DNA from: JBDSSS01 sp963764195
GTDB taxonomy: Bacteria; Actinomycetota; Actinomycetes; Actinomycetales; Dermatophilaceae
Direction of reading: 5' to 3'
Assembly: GCA_963764195.1 (NCBI GenBank)
Contig: CAVXRG010000008.1
Span: 62,001-126,000 of the forward strand
DNA length: 64,000 bases
Shown: positions 25,697-35,400 of the stretch, one piece after another
Layout of the letters: each line of letters opens with the position of its first letter
How positions within the stretch are numbered: position 1 is the stretch's first letter
Made by a program: the position numbers and the translations under genes
The notes under the pieces: generated by a model
Databases searched by the model: none
Seen by the model: only the letters and a program-made list of their open reading frames with translations
What the model was told of the DNA's origin: nothing

Positions 25697-27090
25697 CCTC
25701 GTCACAGCGGCTCCCACTTCCCAGCGAGACCAATGCCGTCGACCCCCGCCTGTCGTCACCGGGGCGGACTGCTGGGCGTCGGGCTCGCCGACCCATCGAC
25801 TCCGCGGCGGTCCTCACCGCGTACTTCGTCCTGATGCTCGCAGTGCCGGCCCGGGCGAGGATCGCTCCCCTGGGGAGCGTCGGGGCACCAGCCAACGTGG
25901 TCGCCTTCGGCGTCTTCGTCTGGTGGGTCTGGCACCACGTGCACCGCGACCGAGAGGAACCGCGGCAGTCCCAGCCGGTTCGCAGGGTCACCCTCGCCCT
26001 GCTCTTCGTCATGCTCGTCGTCTACCGGCACGCCATGATGCAGCCTGTCGTATCGGATGAGATCATGCCGGCCGACAGCGGACTGATCAGGTTCGTAGCC
26101 GTGATGGGGATCGTGCTCGCGGCCAGCGACGGCATCAGATCCCTCGACCGTCTTCACCTGCTGCTCGACCGAATGGCGATCGGGGCTGGGCTGGTTGCCC
26201 TCCTTGCACTGGTCCAGGTTGCCACGGGCGAGCTGTGGGTCGACCAGTTCATTCTTCCTGGCCTGACGGACATAGATCCCGCAGGGACCCTGATCGCCAG
26301 GGGTGCCTTTCTACGCCCGAGCGGCACCTCCGTGCACCCCATCGAATTCGGCGCAGTGCTCTCGATGCTGCTGCCGATCGCCCTCACTTCCGCCCGTCTG
26401 GCCGCCGCCGGACGGGTGTTCTGGCCGTGGTTCCGCGTGGCGGTGATCCTCCTGGCGGTGATGCTCTCGTTCTCCCGGACCACGTTGATCTGCACCGCGC
26501 TGGTCCTGCTCGTACTGGCCCCCCGGTGGTCCCCGCGCGTTCGTTGGACGGCGGGCGTGAGCGGGATGATCGGGTTCGGTATCGCCGCTATCGCAGTTCC
26601 CGGCCTTGCCGGAACGATCAGGGGCCTCTTCCAGGGGGCCTCGGACGACCCGAGCGTCCAGTCGCGCACGGCCGGCTACGGCTACGCGCTGGAGATGTTC
26701 TCCCACAATCCCTGGCTCGGCCGGGGCTACGGCACGTTCATCCCGCGGTACTACATCTTCGACAACGGCTTTCTGCAGTTCACCATGGAGACCGGGGTCA
26801 TCGGCGTGTTCTTCTTGCTGCTCCTGCTCATCACCGCAATGGTCTCGGCATGGAAGGCCGAGCACCTTCTTCGTCGCCGCGCCGATCAGGAGATGGCGCG
26901 AGCGATCCTGGCAGGCGCCCTTGCGGGCGCGTTGTCCATTGGCTTCTTCGACCTCTTCGCGTTCCCTCAGGCGGCTGGATGCCTGGCGCTCATGATCGGT
27001 TTGGCTGGGTGCGTCTATCGACTTGCCAGACTGGAAGAGGCCGCATTCAGGGAGGACAAGCCAAGAATGGCTCCCGCGGAGTCTCCGTGA
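25693..27090 (+). CDS. O-antigen ligase / Wzy-type polymerase family membrane protein
   Basis: The 465-residue protein has about eleven predicted hydrophobic segments and the Wzy_C features: a long periplasmic-type loop with TAGYGYALEMFSHNPWLGRG and the downstream DNGFLQFTMETGVIG. This loop, with Arg and His-type residues, is where O-antigen ligases and Wzy polymerases bind the undecaprenyl-linked chain. It follows a Wzz-type gene with a GTGA overlap. Whether it polymerises or ligates cannot be decided from sequence. Confidence 0.85.
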   Translation: MTSSQRLPLPSETNAVDPRLSSPGRTAGRRARRPIDSAAVLTAYFVLMLAVPARARIAPLGSVGAPANVVAFGVFVWWVWHHVHRDREEPRQSQPVRRVTLALLFVMLVVYRHAMMQPVVSDEIMPADSGLIRFVAVMGIVLAASDGIRSLDRLHLLLDRMAIGAGLVALLALVQVATGELWVDQFILPGLTDIDPAGTLIARGAFLRPSGTSVHPIEFGAVLSMLLPIALTSARLAAAGRVFWPWFRVAVILLAVMLSFSRTTLICTALVLLVLAPRWSPRVRWTAGVSGMIGFGIAAIAVPGLAGTIRGLFQGASDDPSVQSRTAGYGYALEMFSHNPWLGRGYGTFIPRYYIFDNGFLQFTMETGVIGVFFLLLLLITAMVSAWKAEHLLRRRADQEMARAILAGALAGALSIGFFDLFAFPQAAGCLALMIGLAGCVYRLARLEEAAFREDKPRMAPAESP

Positions 27091-27106
27091 CCAGCCCCCC
27101 ACGGCA

Positions 27107-27134
27107 GGCCCGTCCTTCGGGCGAAGGGAGGGCC
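27107..27134 (+). terminator. Candidate terminator after the Wzz-Wzy operon
   Basis: GGCCC (27107-27111) pairs with GGGCC (27130-27134). Inside it, CCTTCG and CGAAGG pair around a GG turn, giving a 28-base hairpin 17 bases past the Wzy stop. It has no U-tract. The remaining 250 bases to the minus-strand GT2 stop show no gene. Confidence 0.55.
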
Positions 27135-27381
27135 AGCACGAAGCCACTCGGGGCGTAGCAGGCCACATGGCCTCCGACCCCGCCCATGGAGCCTGAACGG
27201 CGAGTAGTGCCAAATCGAGCTCGACAACCGAGATCCCGTCGGGTCTCGCAGAGTTGTAGACGGTTCCCCCCTCGTCCGTCGGAGATGGCGAGGTGGAAGA
27301 CCACGACGACCGCGGCTGCGACGCCACGAAGCCCGTCGAGGCCCTAGAGTACGACGGGGGAACGCTGGCCCGACGGGGTGT

Positions 27382-28262
27382 TCAGCACTCGCGACTCGAG
27401 TCGTCGCGCTGCCAGCGGTGATGGACCGGGTGCAGCCTGATGAGCAGCCGGGCGGCCACGGCGAGGCTGACGTAGGCGATCAGGTCGAGGACGTGACCCG
27501 GAGCGGCGACGTTGGCCCTCCCGAGGGCGCGCGGCGAGTCGCAGGCGACGTCGCCGCGCGCAGATCCGTGCCCACCGTGCCCTCCGTAACTACGGCTTCG
27601 AAATCGGTCGCCGTTCGATGCTCCGGGGCGTAGACGCGCGCCAGCGTCCTCAGCAGCGACCCGACGCGCTTCGGCGTCCGAACGACAACGGGTTCGGTCG
27701 CTACGACCACTATCTCGTCCGGGCCGAACAGGGAGTCGAAGAACAAGTCGTCTGCAGCGATGTCCGGGAACTCGCCCCAGCGGCTCCGACCGCGCTCGGT
27801 CACCCCGTAGTAGCCGGCGCCCCAGAGGGAGGACATCAGCTCAGGGGTGCGTGACCGTGCCCGGTAGAAAGCGCGAACGAGGAGGGAACTGGCGGTCGTG
27901 TCGTAGCGCACCACCGGCCTACCGGCCAGGGCCTGGCCACGGGCCAGCTCCTCGGCAACCGCGACCACCGCTTCGGCGCTGACGATCACGTCTGCGTCCA
28001 CGTACATGCGCGGAAAGACCGGCGCCAACCGCTCTGCTGCCCGAAGCGCGGCGGCCTTGGACGCCTCGGCCGTCTCGACGAGCTCGATGGGCGCGCGGGA
28101 GGTGAAGGTTCGGACGAGGTCAGCGGTTCGATCGGTGCAACCGTTGCAGGCGACGATGATCTGCAAACCCGTGTTTCCAGCCGTGAGCGCCTCGAGGGTT
28201 CGGGCGATGACGCGCTCCTCGTTGTGCGCAGGGATGATCACCGACGCCACCGCCCGAGTCAC
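27382..28262 (-). CDS. Glycosyltransferase family 2, C-terminal frameshift
   Basis: The protein starts at GTG 28262 (GTGA overlap with the upstream gene) as VTRAVASVIIPAHNEERVIARTL, then has IIVACNGCTDRTADLV, a DADV-type metal site (MYVDADVIVS) and the acceptor region WGAGYYGVTERGRSRWGEFPDIAADDLFF. Near 27510-27530 the frame slips: the hydrophobic ending HVLDLIAYVSLAVAARLLIR and its stop at 27382 lie in another frame, while the uncorrected frame stops at 27480. The restored protein is about 293 residues. It belongs to a three-gene minus-strand operon. Confidence 0.82.
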
Positions 28263-29221
28263 GCTTCCGATCCTGACGGGGCTACCAGCGCCCGAGGCGG
28301 CATCGTCCAGGTGCTCGGGCGCAGCAGCAGCCGACACACCTCCCGCTTCTTCGCGCTCGAACCGCGAGCCAGATGCTGCAAGAGGACCACTGATCCGAAG
28401 ACGGCGGCCGGGATGCTTCGGTGGGCGCCGGCAAAGTCCCGCACCCGGTTCATCGCGAGCAGCGCGTCGAGCCTTGCCGAGCGTCCCGATGCGCCGCCGA
28501 CATGGCGGACGACGGCCGAGCTCGTGTAGCGAAGGCGGAACCCGAGCGAGCGCACTCGTCGGGCGAACTCGACCTCCTCCGAGTAGAGGAAGTAGTCCTC
28601 CTTCCACGGCCCCGCAGCATCGAGGCACTCCCGCGTGATCGCCCACGCCGCACCTGATGCCCAGTCCACGTCAGTGTCGTGCCGATAGCTGCGGGTATTC
28701 CACACGGTCTCCGACAGGCGCGCCGGACGCTGGCGCAGGTGGCTGCCGAATACCGCATCGCCGATCGCCGACGCGATGGTGGGTTCTCGGTGGAGCGAGT
28801 GGGTCAGCGCACCGTCCCAGTCGAGGATCCGGGGCACCGCGACACCCACCGTGGGATCCGCCAGTGTGCGCACGAGGGCAGACAGAGCGTCGGGTTCGAT
28901 TAAGACGTCGGGGTTGAGGATGGCTACCGCGTCGATCTCGATCGAGAGCGCGCGAAGCGCCACATTGATCCCGCCCGCGTACCCCGCGTTGGTATCATTG
29001 CGAATAACCTCGACCCGTTCATTCCGCGAAGCGATGTCGACCGTCCTGTCCGTGGACTTGTTGTCCACGACGATAATTCGTCGAATCAATCCAGATTCAT
29101 CCCGAAAAAGAGAGTCGAGCAGGTTCCCGATCTCTCCTTCGCTGTTGTACGTGACGACGACGACGGCCACGTCTGCGATAGAACGAGAACGCGTCTCCCC
29201 GTGTGGTGTTGAACCGGTCAT
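28259..29221 (-). CDS. Glycosyltransferase family 2, rhamnosyltransferase-like
   Basis: The 320-residue GT-A enzyme shows VAVVVVTYNSEGEIGNLLDSL, VVDNKSTDRTVDIA, NAGYAGGINVAL, the metal-binding segment ILNPDVLIEP and the acceptor-side WASGAAWAITRECL and FFLYSEEVEFARR-like DYFLYSEEVEFARR. This resembles dTDP-rhamnosyl transferases such as WbbL. ATG 29221 overlaps the preceding stop (ATGA); the longer open frame to 29311 is not needed. The donor sugar is inferred only from family resemblance. Confidence 0.87.
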   Translation of the reverse strand: MTGSTPHGETRSRSIADVAVVVVTYNSEGEIGNLLDSLFRDESGLIRRIIVVDNKSTDRTVDIASRNERVEVIRNDTNAGYAGGINVALRALSIEIDAVAILNPDVLIEPDALSALVRTLADPTVGVAVPRILDWDGALTHSLHREPTIASAIGDAVFGSHLRQRPARLSETVWNTRSYRHDTDVDWASGAAWAITRECLDAAGPWKEDYFLYSEEVEFARRVRSLGFRLRYTSSAVVRHVGGASGRSARLDALLAMNRVRDFAGAHRSIPAAVFGSVVLLQHLARGSSAKKREVCRLLLRPSTWTMPPRALVAPSGSEA

Positions 29222-29994
29222 CCGCGCACGAGCCTCCTCAGGGCGATCGGCCCGTTGAGCAGATAGCGACGCCACAGCCGCCGCGGCTCCAGCGCCAGCC
29301 GGTAGGCCCACTCGAGCCCCATCGCACGGAGCAGTCGAGGCGCCCGCTTGACGCGACCGGCCAGGAAGTCCGCTGAGGCGCCGAAGGCCAGCAGGACCCG
29401 GGCGCCGGTGGCCTCACCGCAGCGCTGGATCCACAGCTCCTGACGAGGTTTGCCCAGGGACACCACGAGCAGGTGCGCCTGGGCCAGAGCAACACTGCAG
29501 GCCAGCTGCGCGCCAAGGGCGGGGTCATCCAGGTCACGGGGCGACGGGTCCCAGCAGCCCGCCACGACGAGGTCCGGGTACGTGCGCGCGAGACGAGTCC
29601 GCAACTGCCGGTGCATCTCGCTGCGCCCACCGAGAAAGCCCACTCGGATGCCGTCCGCTTGGGCCCGTTCCAAGAGTGGAGCAAGCAGGTCCGAGCCGGC
29701 GAGTCGCGGCCAGCTGACACCGGTGTCGTACTTGGCCCGCGCGACGAGGGGGATGCCGTCGAGGAGCGTGAGCCACGCGATGCCGTCGGTGTCCACCAGC
29801 GTGGACTCACAGTCCGAGCCCCGGCCGAAGTGGTAGACGTGATCGAGGTTCGCGGAGGCCACTCCTAGTGCGCGGTCGGCCTCCCCGCTGGCGGCTCGGA
29901 GGATCGCATCGAGGGCGGCCTGCTCGGACATCAGGTGTACGGTACAGCCGGCCATGACGACCTCGACCCCGCTCCGCGAGGTCAGCGACCTCAT
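29218..29994 (-). CDS. WecG/TagA/CpsF family glycosyltransferase
   Basis: The 258-residue protein matches the family that adds N-acetylmannosamine or related sugars to the lipid-linked primer. Visible motifs are DGIAWLTLLDG (usually D(x)G(x)(x)(x) in the active site), RLAGSDLLAPLL, VGFLGGRSEMHRQL, VVSLGKPRQELWIQR and GASADFLAGRVKRAPRLLR-MGLEW. ATG 29994 gives the usual length; the frame is open further to 30267. It is the first gene of the minus-strand GT operon and probably performs the second step of repeat-unit assembly. Confidence 0.88.
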   Translation of the reverse strand: MRSLTSRSGVEVVMAGCTVHLMSEQAALDAILRAASGEADRALGVASANLDHVYHFGRGSDCESTLVDTDGIAWLTLLDGIPLVARAKYDTGVSWPRLAGSDLLAPLLERAQADGIRVGFLGGRSEMHRQLRTRLARTYPDLVVAGCWDPSPRDLDDPALGAQLACSVALAQAHLLVVSLGKPRQELWIQRCGEATGARVLLAFGASADFLAGRVKRAPRLLRAMGLEWAYRLALEPRRLWRRYLLNGPIALRRLVRG

Positions 29995-30659
29995 GCCCGG
30001 GCCCCGGGTCGCGGCCTCGGCAACGACCTCGTCGGGGTCGTCGCTGGCGACGATCCCGCGACCGGGTTCACGAGGCCACGGTGGCCTGCGCGTGACCCGA
30101 GCTCCCCGCTCTGCGCGACCCGCGTGATGTGCAAGCCAGCCGTCGGATGCCTTTCTAGCCGTGATCCGAGCCGAATCAAACCCCGGTACGTAAAATCGCG
30201 CCACGTCAACCACAGCCTCGGGCTCGAATGGATCTTTCAAGTGGTTAGCACTTCTACGCGCAAGCAATGGTAACCGTCAGCGCTTGCCAAAGAGTAGGTG
30301 AGGATGAGCGGGTGCGTCTTCGCATTGTCCGAAGTCGCATTGTCCGAAGTTCGGGGAGCCGTCCTCTCGTGGGGGCAACTTCGTCCCTTTAGGGTGGAAT
30401 AGCGCGTGGGCCCCTGACCGTCGGGCCGCCCCGGATTTCGCCGGGGCGAGGACTCTCCCGTACGATGTCGTGGTTGCCTCGGCGAGGGACGACGCACGGC
30501 CGCTCCGGCTCCCGTGACTCGGTCCGTAATCGACGCGGTGGTCCCTGACTGCTCGGTCCGGGTCCGCCTCTGCGTGCGGACCGTGAGGACCGGCCGCATC
30601 CCGCGCGCCGCCCCGCGTCGAGGCCGACCACCTGCCCCATGAGACCTCAGGAGAACACC
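29995..30659. other. Gene-free region upstream of rplY and of the WecG-type operon
   Basis: No convincing coding frame is present. It holds promoters for the minus-strand GT operon and for plus-strand rplY. A perfect 15-base tandem repeat (TCGCATTGTCCGAAG twice) lies at 30320-30349. Part of the interval (30000-30265) remains open in the WecG frame but lacks similarity to the family. Confidence 0.5.
30320..30349. repeat. Two adjacent copies of a 15-base repeat
   Basis: TCGCATTGTCCGAAG occurs at 30320-30334 and again at 30335-30349 with no mismatch, about 310 bases before the rplY start. It could be a direct-repeat operator or a slippage product. Confidence 0.6.
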
Positions 30660-31322
30660 GTGTCCGACAACACCACGCTCGTCGCCGAGCAGCGCACCGA
30701 CTTCGGCAAGGGTGCCGCCCGCAAGATCCGCCGCGCCGGCAACATCCCCGCCGTCATGTACGGCCACGGCACCGAGCCGATCCACATCTCCCTCCCCGGC
30801 CACACGACGATGATGGCGCTCAAGCAGGCCAACGCCCTGCTCACCATCGTCATCGACGGCAAGGAGCAGCTCGCCCTGGCCAAGGACGTCCAGCGCGACG
30901 CCATCAAGCCGGTCATCGACCACATCGACCTCGTCGTCGTCCGCAAGGGCGAGAAGGTCACCGTCGACGTGTCCGTGCACCTCGAGGGCGAGGCCGCCCC
31001 GGAGACCGTCGTCACGCTCGACCACAACACGCTCGAGGTCGAGGTGCTCGCCACCAACATCCCCGAGAACGTCGTCGTCTCGGTCGAGGGCCTCACCGCC
31101 GGGACGCAGATCCTCGCCGGCGCCGTCGAGCTGCCCGAGGGCGCGACCCTGCTCACCGACGCCGAGGCGCTCGTCGTCAACGTCACGCAGGCCGTCACCG
31201 AGGAGGAGCTCGAGACCGAGCTCGCCGAGGCCGAGTCCGAGGCCGGCATCGAGCGTGACGAGTCCGACGAGGACGCGGCCGCCGAGGGCGACTCCACCGA
31301 GGGTGAGGGCGAGCAGGCCTGA
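30660..31322 (+). CDS. rplY: 50S ribosomal protein L25/general stress protein Ctc
   Basis: The 220-residue protein binds 5S rRNA in the large subunit. The N-terminal L25 domain has TDFGKGAARKIRRAGNIPAV and MYGHGTEPIHISL. The C-terminal TL5-type domain has VTVDVSVHLEGEAAPE and LATNIPENVVVSVEGL. A long acidic tail follows. GTG 30660 with CAGGAG 6-7 bases upstream decides the start over the earlier ATG at 30639. The prs-rplY-pth order is ancestral in actinobacteria, but here rplY is separated from prs by 22 kb. Confidence 0.95.
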   Translation: MSDNTTLVAEQRTDFGKGAARKIRRAGNIPAVMYGHGTEPIHISLPGHTTMMALKQANALLTIVIDGKEQLALAKDVQRDAIKPVIDHIDLVVVRKGEKVTVDVSVHLEGEAAPETVVTLDHNTLEVEVLATNIPENVVVSVEGLTAGTQILAGAVELPEGATLLTDAEALVVNVTQAVTEEELETELAEAESEAGIERDESDEDAAAEGDSTEGEGEQA

Positions 31323-31379
31323 CCCTCGGGCCGACCCGCTTCACCGCAGTCATCACCACCCGCACCATCGAGAGACCCC

Positions 31380-31994
31380 ATGGACACCTGGCTCGTCGTC
31401 GGACTCGGCAACCCCGGCCCTGACTACGCCGGGAACCGGCACAACGTCGGGGCCATGGCCATCGACGAGCTCGCTGCCCGCGACGCCACCGGCGTCGCGG
31501 GCAGCCGCGCGTCGTTCAAGACCCACCGCTCCCGCGCTCGCGTCGCGGAGATCCGGCTCGGCACCCGTCCCGGGGGAGCCCCCGGGCCCAAGGTCGTGCT
31601 CGCCGTGCCGAGCACGTACATGAACACCTCGGGCGGCCCCGTCGCCGGCCTGATGGGCTACTTCGGCATCCCGGTCGAGCGCCTCGTCGTCCTGCACGAC
31701 GAGCTCGACATCGACGCGGGCGCGATCCGGCTCAAGCGCGGTGGGGGAGAGGGCGGCCACAACGGCCTCCGCTCGATCTCGCAGTCGATCGGCTCGAAGG
31801 AATACCTCCGCGTGCGCATCGGGATCGGCCGCCCGCCCGGCCGGATGGACGCTGCCTCCTTCGTGCTCAAGGACTTCGGCAAGGCCGAGCGCGAGAACCT
31901 ACCCTTCCTGCTCGATGACGCGGCCGATGCCGTCGAGGCCCTCGTGGCCACCGATCTCGAAACCGCGCAGCAGCGCTTCCACTCCCCCCGCTGA
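31380..31994 (+). CDS. pth: Peptidyl-tRNA hydrolase
   Basis: Pth releases tRNA from peptidyl-tRNA that drops off ribosomes. The 204-residue protein has LVVGLGNPGPDYAGNRHNVG with the catalytic-type Asn and His near residues 11 and 22, TYMNTSGGPVAGLMGYF, the catalytic Asp in LHDELDIDAGAIRLKRGGG and GHNGLRSI. It starts 57 bases after rplY, probably in the same transcript. Nothing unusual is seen. Confidence 0.97.
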   Translation: MDTWLVVGLGNPGPDYAGNRHNVGAMAIDELAARDATGVAGSRASFKTHRSRARVAEIRLGTRPGGAPGPKVVLAVPSTYMNTSGGPVAGLMGYFGIPVERLVVLHDELDIDAGAIRLKRGGGEGGHNGLRSISQSIGSKEYLRVRIGIGRPPGRMDAASFVLKDFGKAERENLPFLLDDAADAVEALVATDLETAQQRFHSPR

Positions 31995-32444
31995 CCCCTC
32001 CGGACCCGTTGTGGCGGTCTGTCGAGCTCGCGCGTCAGCGCGTCTTGTCCTTCGTTGACCGCACCGGGAAGTTCTTTGGGAATCGCGGCACGTGTGCCGA
32101 TTTGATCCCGTACTATCAGCGAGCCAGACCGTATAGAGCAGGTAAAGGTCTGGTCAGTCGAGGGTCTGGGTGGCCCGTCCGCTGGTAAAGCGAGGCACGT
32201 GAGTGCCAACCCGCGCACGGGGGGTCCGTCGCGCGGTGGTGGGGGGAGCGTCGGGTTTGAGTCACACCATGTCCGCCGACGGTGTCGCCGTCGAACGTCG
32301 AGGGCAGCGACCGTCGGCGTCATCGTCGACCTGTCGCTCCTTGTGCTCCCATCCGAGACACCCACAGAACTCTCTACTTCTTGACGGGGCCCCATCGGCC
32401 GCGGTGTTGGACTTCCTTCTGTTCCATCTAGTCAAGGGCACATC
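31995..32444. other. 450-base leader region before the giant secreted protein, with hairpins
   Basis: No real gene is seen. A short hairpin CGGCAC-GT-GTGCCG lies at 32086-32099. An inverted repeat CCAGACC (32124-32130) / GGTCTGG (32147-32153) follows. Two GGTAAAG motifs occur nearby (CAGGTAAAGG and CTGGTAAAGC). The stretch around 32100-32150 is relatively AT-rich and may hold the promoter. A structured 5' leader is possible, but no known riboswitch class is recognised. Confidence 0.45.
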
Positions 32445-35400
32445 ATGAATTTGTTCGGATCTGCGGGTCGCCGCTCCACCGCAGCTGCACTCGGTCTCCT
32501 CCTTGGGATCGGCGGCTTCGTCGCAGTCCCGAGCGCAGCGCAAGCCATCGAGCCTGCGCCGGCCGTGGTAACGCCGCCGCTGCCGGAGACCGTGAGCGCA
32601 GATGCGCTCCCGACCGTCCAGGTGGATGGTGTCGTCTGGAAGCAGGTGATCGTCGGAAACACGGTTTACGTAGCCGGAAACTTCAAGATGCTCGACCTGC
32701 CGGAGCCGCGCCTGGGACGAACCTCAGACCCCCCGAGGCAACATGCTGGCCTACAACTTCACGACAGGCGCCCTCATCACCTCGTTCGCGCCGATGTTCG
32801 ACGCGCAGGTCAAGGACATAGCCGCGTCCCCAGACGGGAAGAGGCTCTACGCCGTTGGTCCCTTCACCAAGGTGGGAAGCGTCGCGCGCAGCCGGTTTGC
32901 GGCCTTCGACCTCCCGAGCGGAAACCTCAGCTCCCTCGCTCCGGTCTTCAATTCGGTCAGCACAGTCCGTGGCCGCCACCAACTCGGTGGTGTACGCGGG
33001 TGGCTATTTCGGTCTGGTGAATAACATCTGGCGGCCCCGCCTCGCCGCCGTCGACACGACGACCGGGGCGCTGGTCAACTCGTTCTACCCCAAGGTCGAC
33101 AACGGTCAGGTTCAGAGCCCTGGTCGCGGCTCCCGACGGTCAGTCCGTGGTCGCCGGCGGCAACTTCACCACGGTTGAGGGATCGGGGACCCCCGGCTAC
33201 GGCCTGGCTCGCCTGGCGGCGGCGACGGGCGCCTCGATGCCCCTGCCCATCAACAACCAGATCCGTGACGCAGACGCGCAAGCGGGGATCTCCAGCCTTT
33301 CGAGTGACGGCACGAATTTCTACGGCTCTGGTTGGGTCTATCGGCTCCACGGGGAACATGGAGGGATCGTTCTCGGCCAACTGGTCCGACGGCGATGTGA
33401 AGTGGATCGAGGACTGCCACGGTGACACCTACTCGGTGTATCCGGTCGACGGCTCGTGTACTCCGCAAGCCACAAGCACTACTGCGGCAACAGCGGCGGC
33501 TTCCCGCAGAGCAGCCCGACCTGGAACTTCTACCACTCGACGGCCTGGACCGCCGACGTGCGCGGAACGAACACCGCTGACATCTACGGCTATCCGGACC
33601 ACCCGGGTACCCCGCGTCCGGAACTGCTCACTTGGTTCCCGGTGACTGACGTGGGGTCGTTTACCGGCAAGGGACAGGCCACCTGGACGGTGTCCGGCAA
33701 CTCCCAGTACGTGGTGTACGGCGGAGAGTTCCCCAAGGTCAACGGCGTGCCTCAACAGGGTCTGGTTCGCTACGCCGTGAGGTCGATCGCGCCGAACAAG
33801 CAGGGTCCCAAGAACCCCGGCGCGGACTTCGACCCGAAGGCTATTTCCTGTCGCTGCGGGGACCGCCCGGGTCGCCTACACGTCGACCTTCGACTACGAC
33901 GACCGTGCGCTCACCTACAAGCTCTACCGGGACAGTGAGGCGACGGCTCCCATCTCGACGGAGGTCATCGACACTCCGTTCTGGAAGCCCGTCACGAAGA
34001 GCGTCACCGACTCGGGTCTGGCGGCCGGTTCGACGCACAAATACCGGCTCGTCGTCTCGGACCCGTCAAACAACGTCACGAAGTCGGCGTGGGTTTCCGT
34101 GACCATCTCCAACACGGAGACCAGCCCCTACGCCAACGCCGTCCTCGCCGACGGAGCGAGCGACTTCTGGCGCCTCGGGGAGCCTTCCGGCGCCGTGGCC
34201 TACGACTGGGCCGGGGCTTCAGACCTGTCACTGACCGGTGGCTACACGCATGGGGCGGGCGGCGCCATCACGAATGACTCCAACTCGGCGACGACCTTCA
34301 ACGGCAGCGACGCGCTGGCGGGCAGCCGGCCCCGATCCCCGGGCCAGACCAGTTCAGCCTCGAGACGTGGTTCAAGACGACCTCGACCTGCGGCGGGAAG
34401 CTCATCGGCTTCGGTAACAGCCGTCGGGCCTCAGCAGCAACTACGACCGGCACATCTACATGGACAACAACGGCCGCGTCTGGTTCGGCGTCTACACCGG
34501 GGGCGGCTACACGGTCGACACGAGCCCGCCCTACAACGACGACCAGTGGCACCACGTGGTCGGCACGATGGAGCCGCCGGAATGGCGCTGTACGTCGACG
34601 GCAAGCGCGTGGGTCGCAACAGGGGCACCACCGGCCAGCGCTACAACGGCTACTGGCGGGTCGGCGGGGACACCTCCGGGTGGCCACCGGCCGGAGCCTG
34701 CTTCGCCGGCTCGATCGACGAGACCGCGGTCTACCCGGCCGCTCTGACTATCGCCCAGGTGCAGAACCACTACCGGGAGTCGGGCGCACGCTCGACGTCC
34801 CGACGGATCCGACCGACGCCTACGGCAAGGCCGTCTGGACCAGCCCCCGGACTGTACTGGCGCCTCGGTGAGGCGACGGGTCCGAGGCCGAGGACTCCTC
34901 CCCAACGGCTGCCGGGCACCTACGGAGGCGCGGTCTCGGTGCGACGGGCGCGGTGCCGGGCACGCCGAACACGGCCGCCACCCTCGACGGGTCGACGGCG
35001 GCGTCTACGCCAGACGCACGGTGGGCAACCCCACTGTCGTACTCGGTGGAGCTGTGGTTCAAGACCACGACCACGCGAGGTGGCAAGATCATCGGATTCG
35101 GCAACAAGCCAGACGGGCGCGAGCAACAGCTACGACCGGCACGTCTAGATGAGTGACGACGGGCACCTGCTGTTCGGTGTCTGGACGGGAGCACGACCCG
35201 TCACCACCTCGACGGCCTACAACGACGGAGTGGCACCACGTCGTGGCCAGCAGGGCCAGGGGATCGCGCTCTACGTCGACGGTGTCGCCGTCGGCTCGAA
35301 CGCGCAGACCCAAGCAGGCTTCGACGGCTACTGGCGGGTCGGCGGTGACACCGCGTGGGGGGGACTCCAGCAACTGGTTCGAGGGCTCCATCGACGAGGT

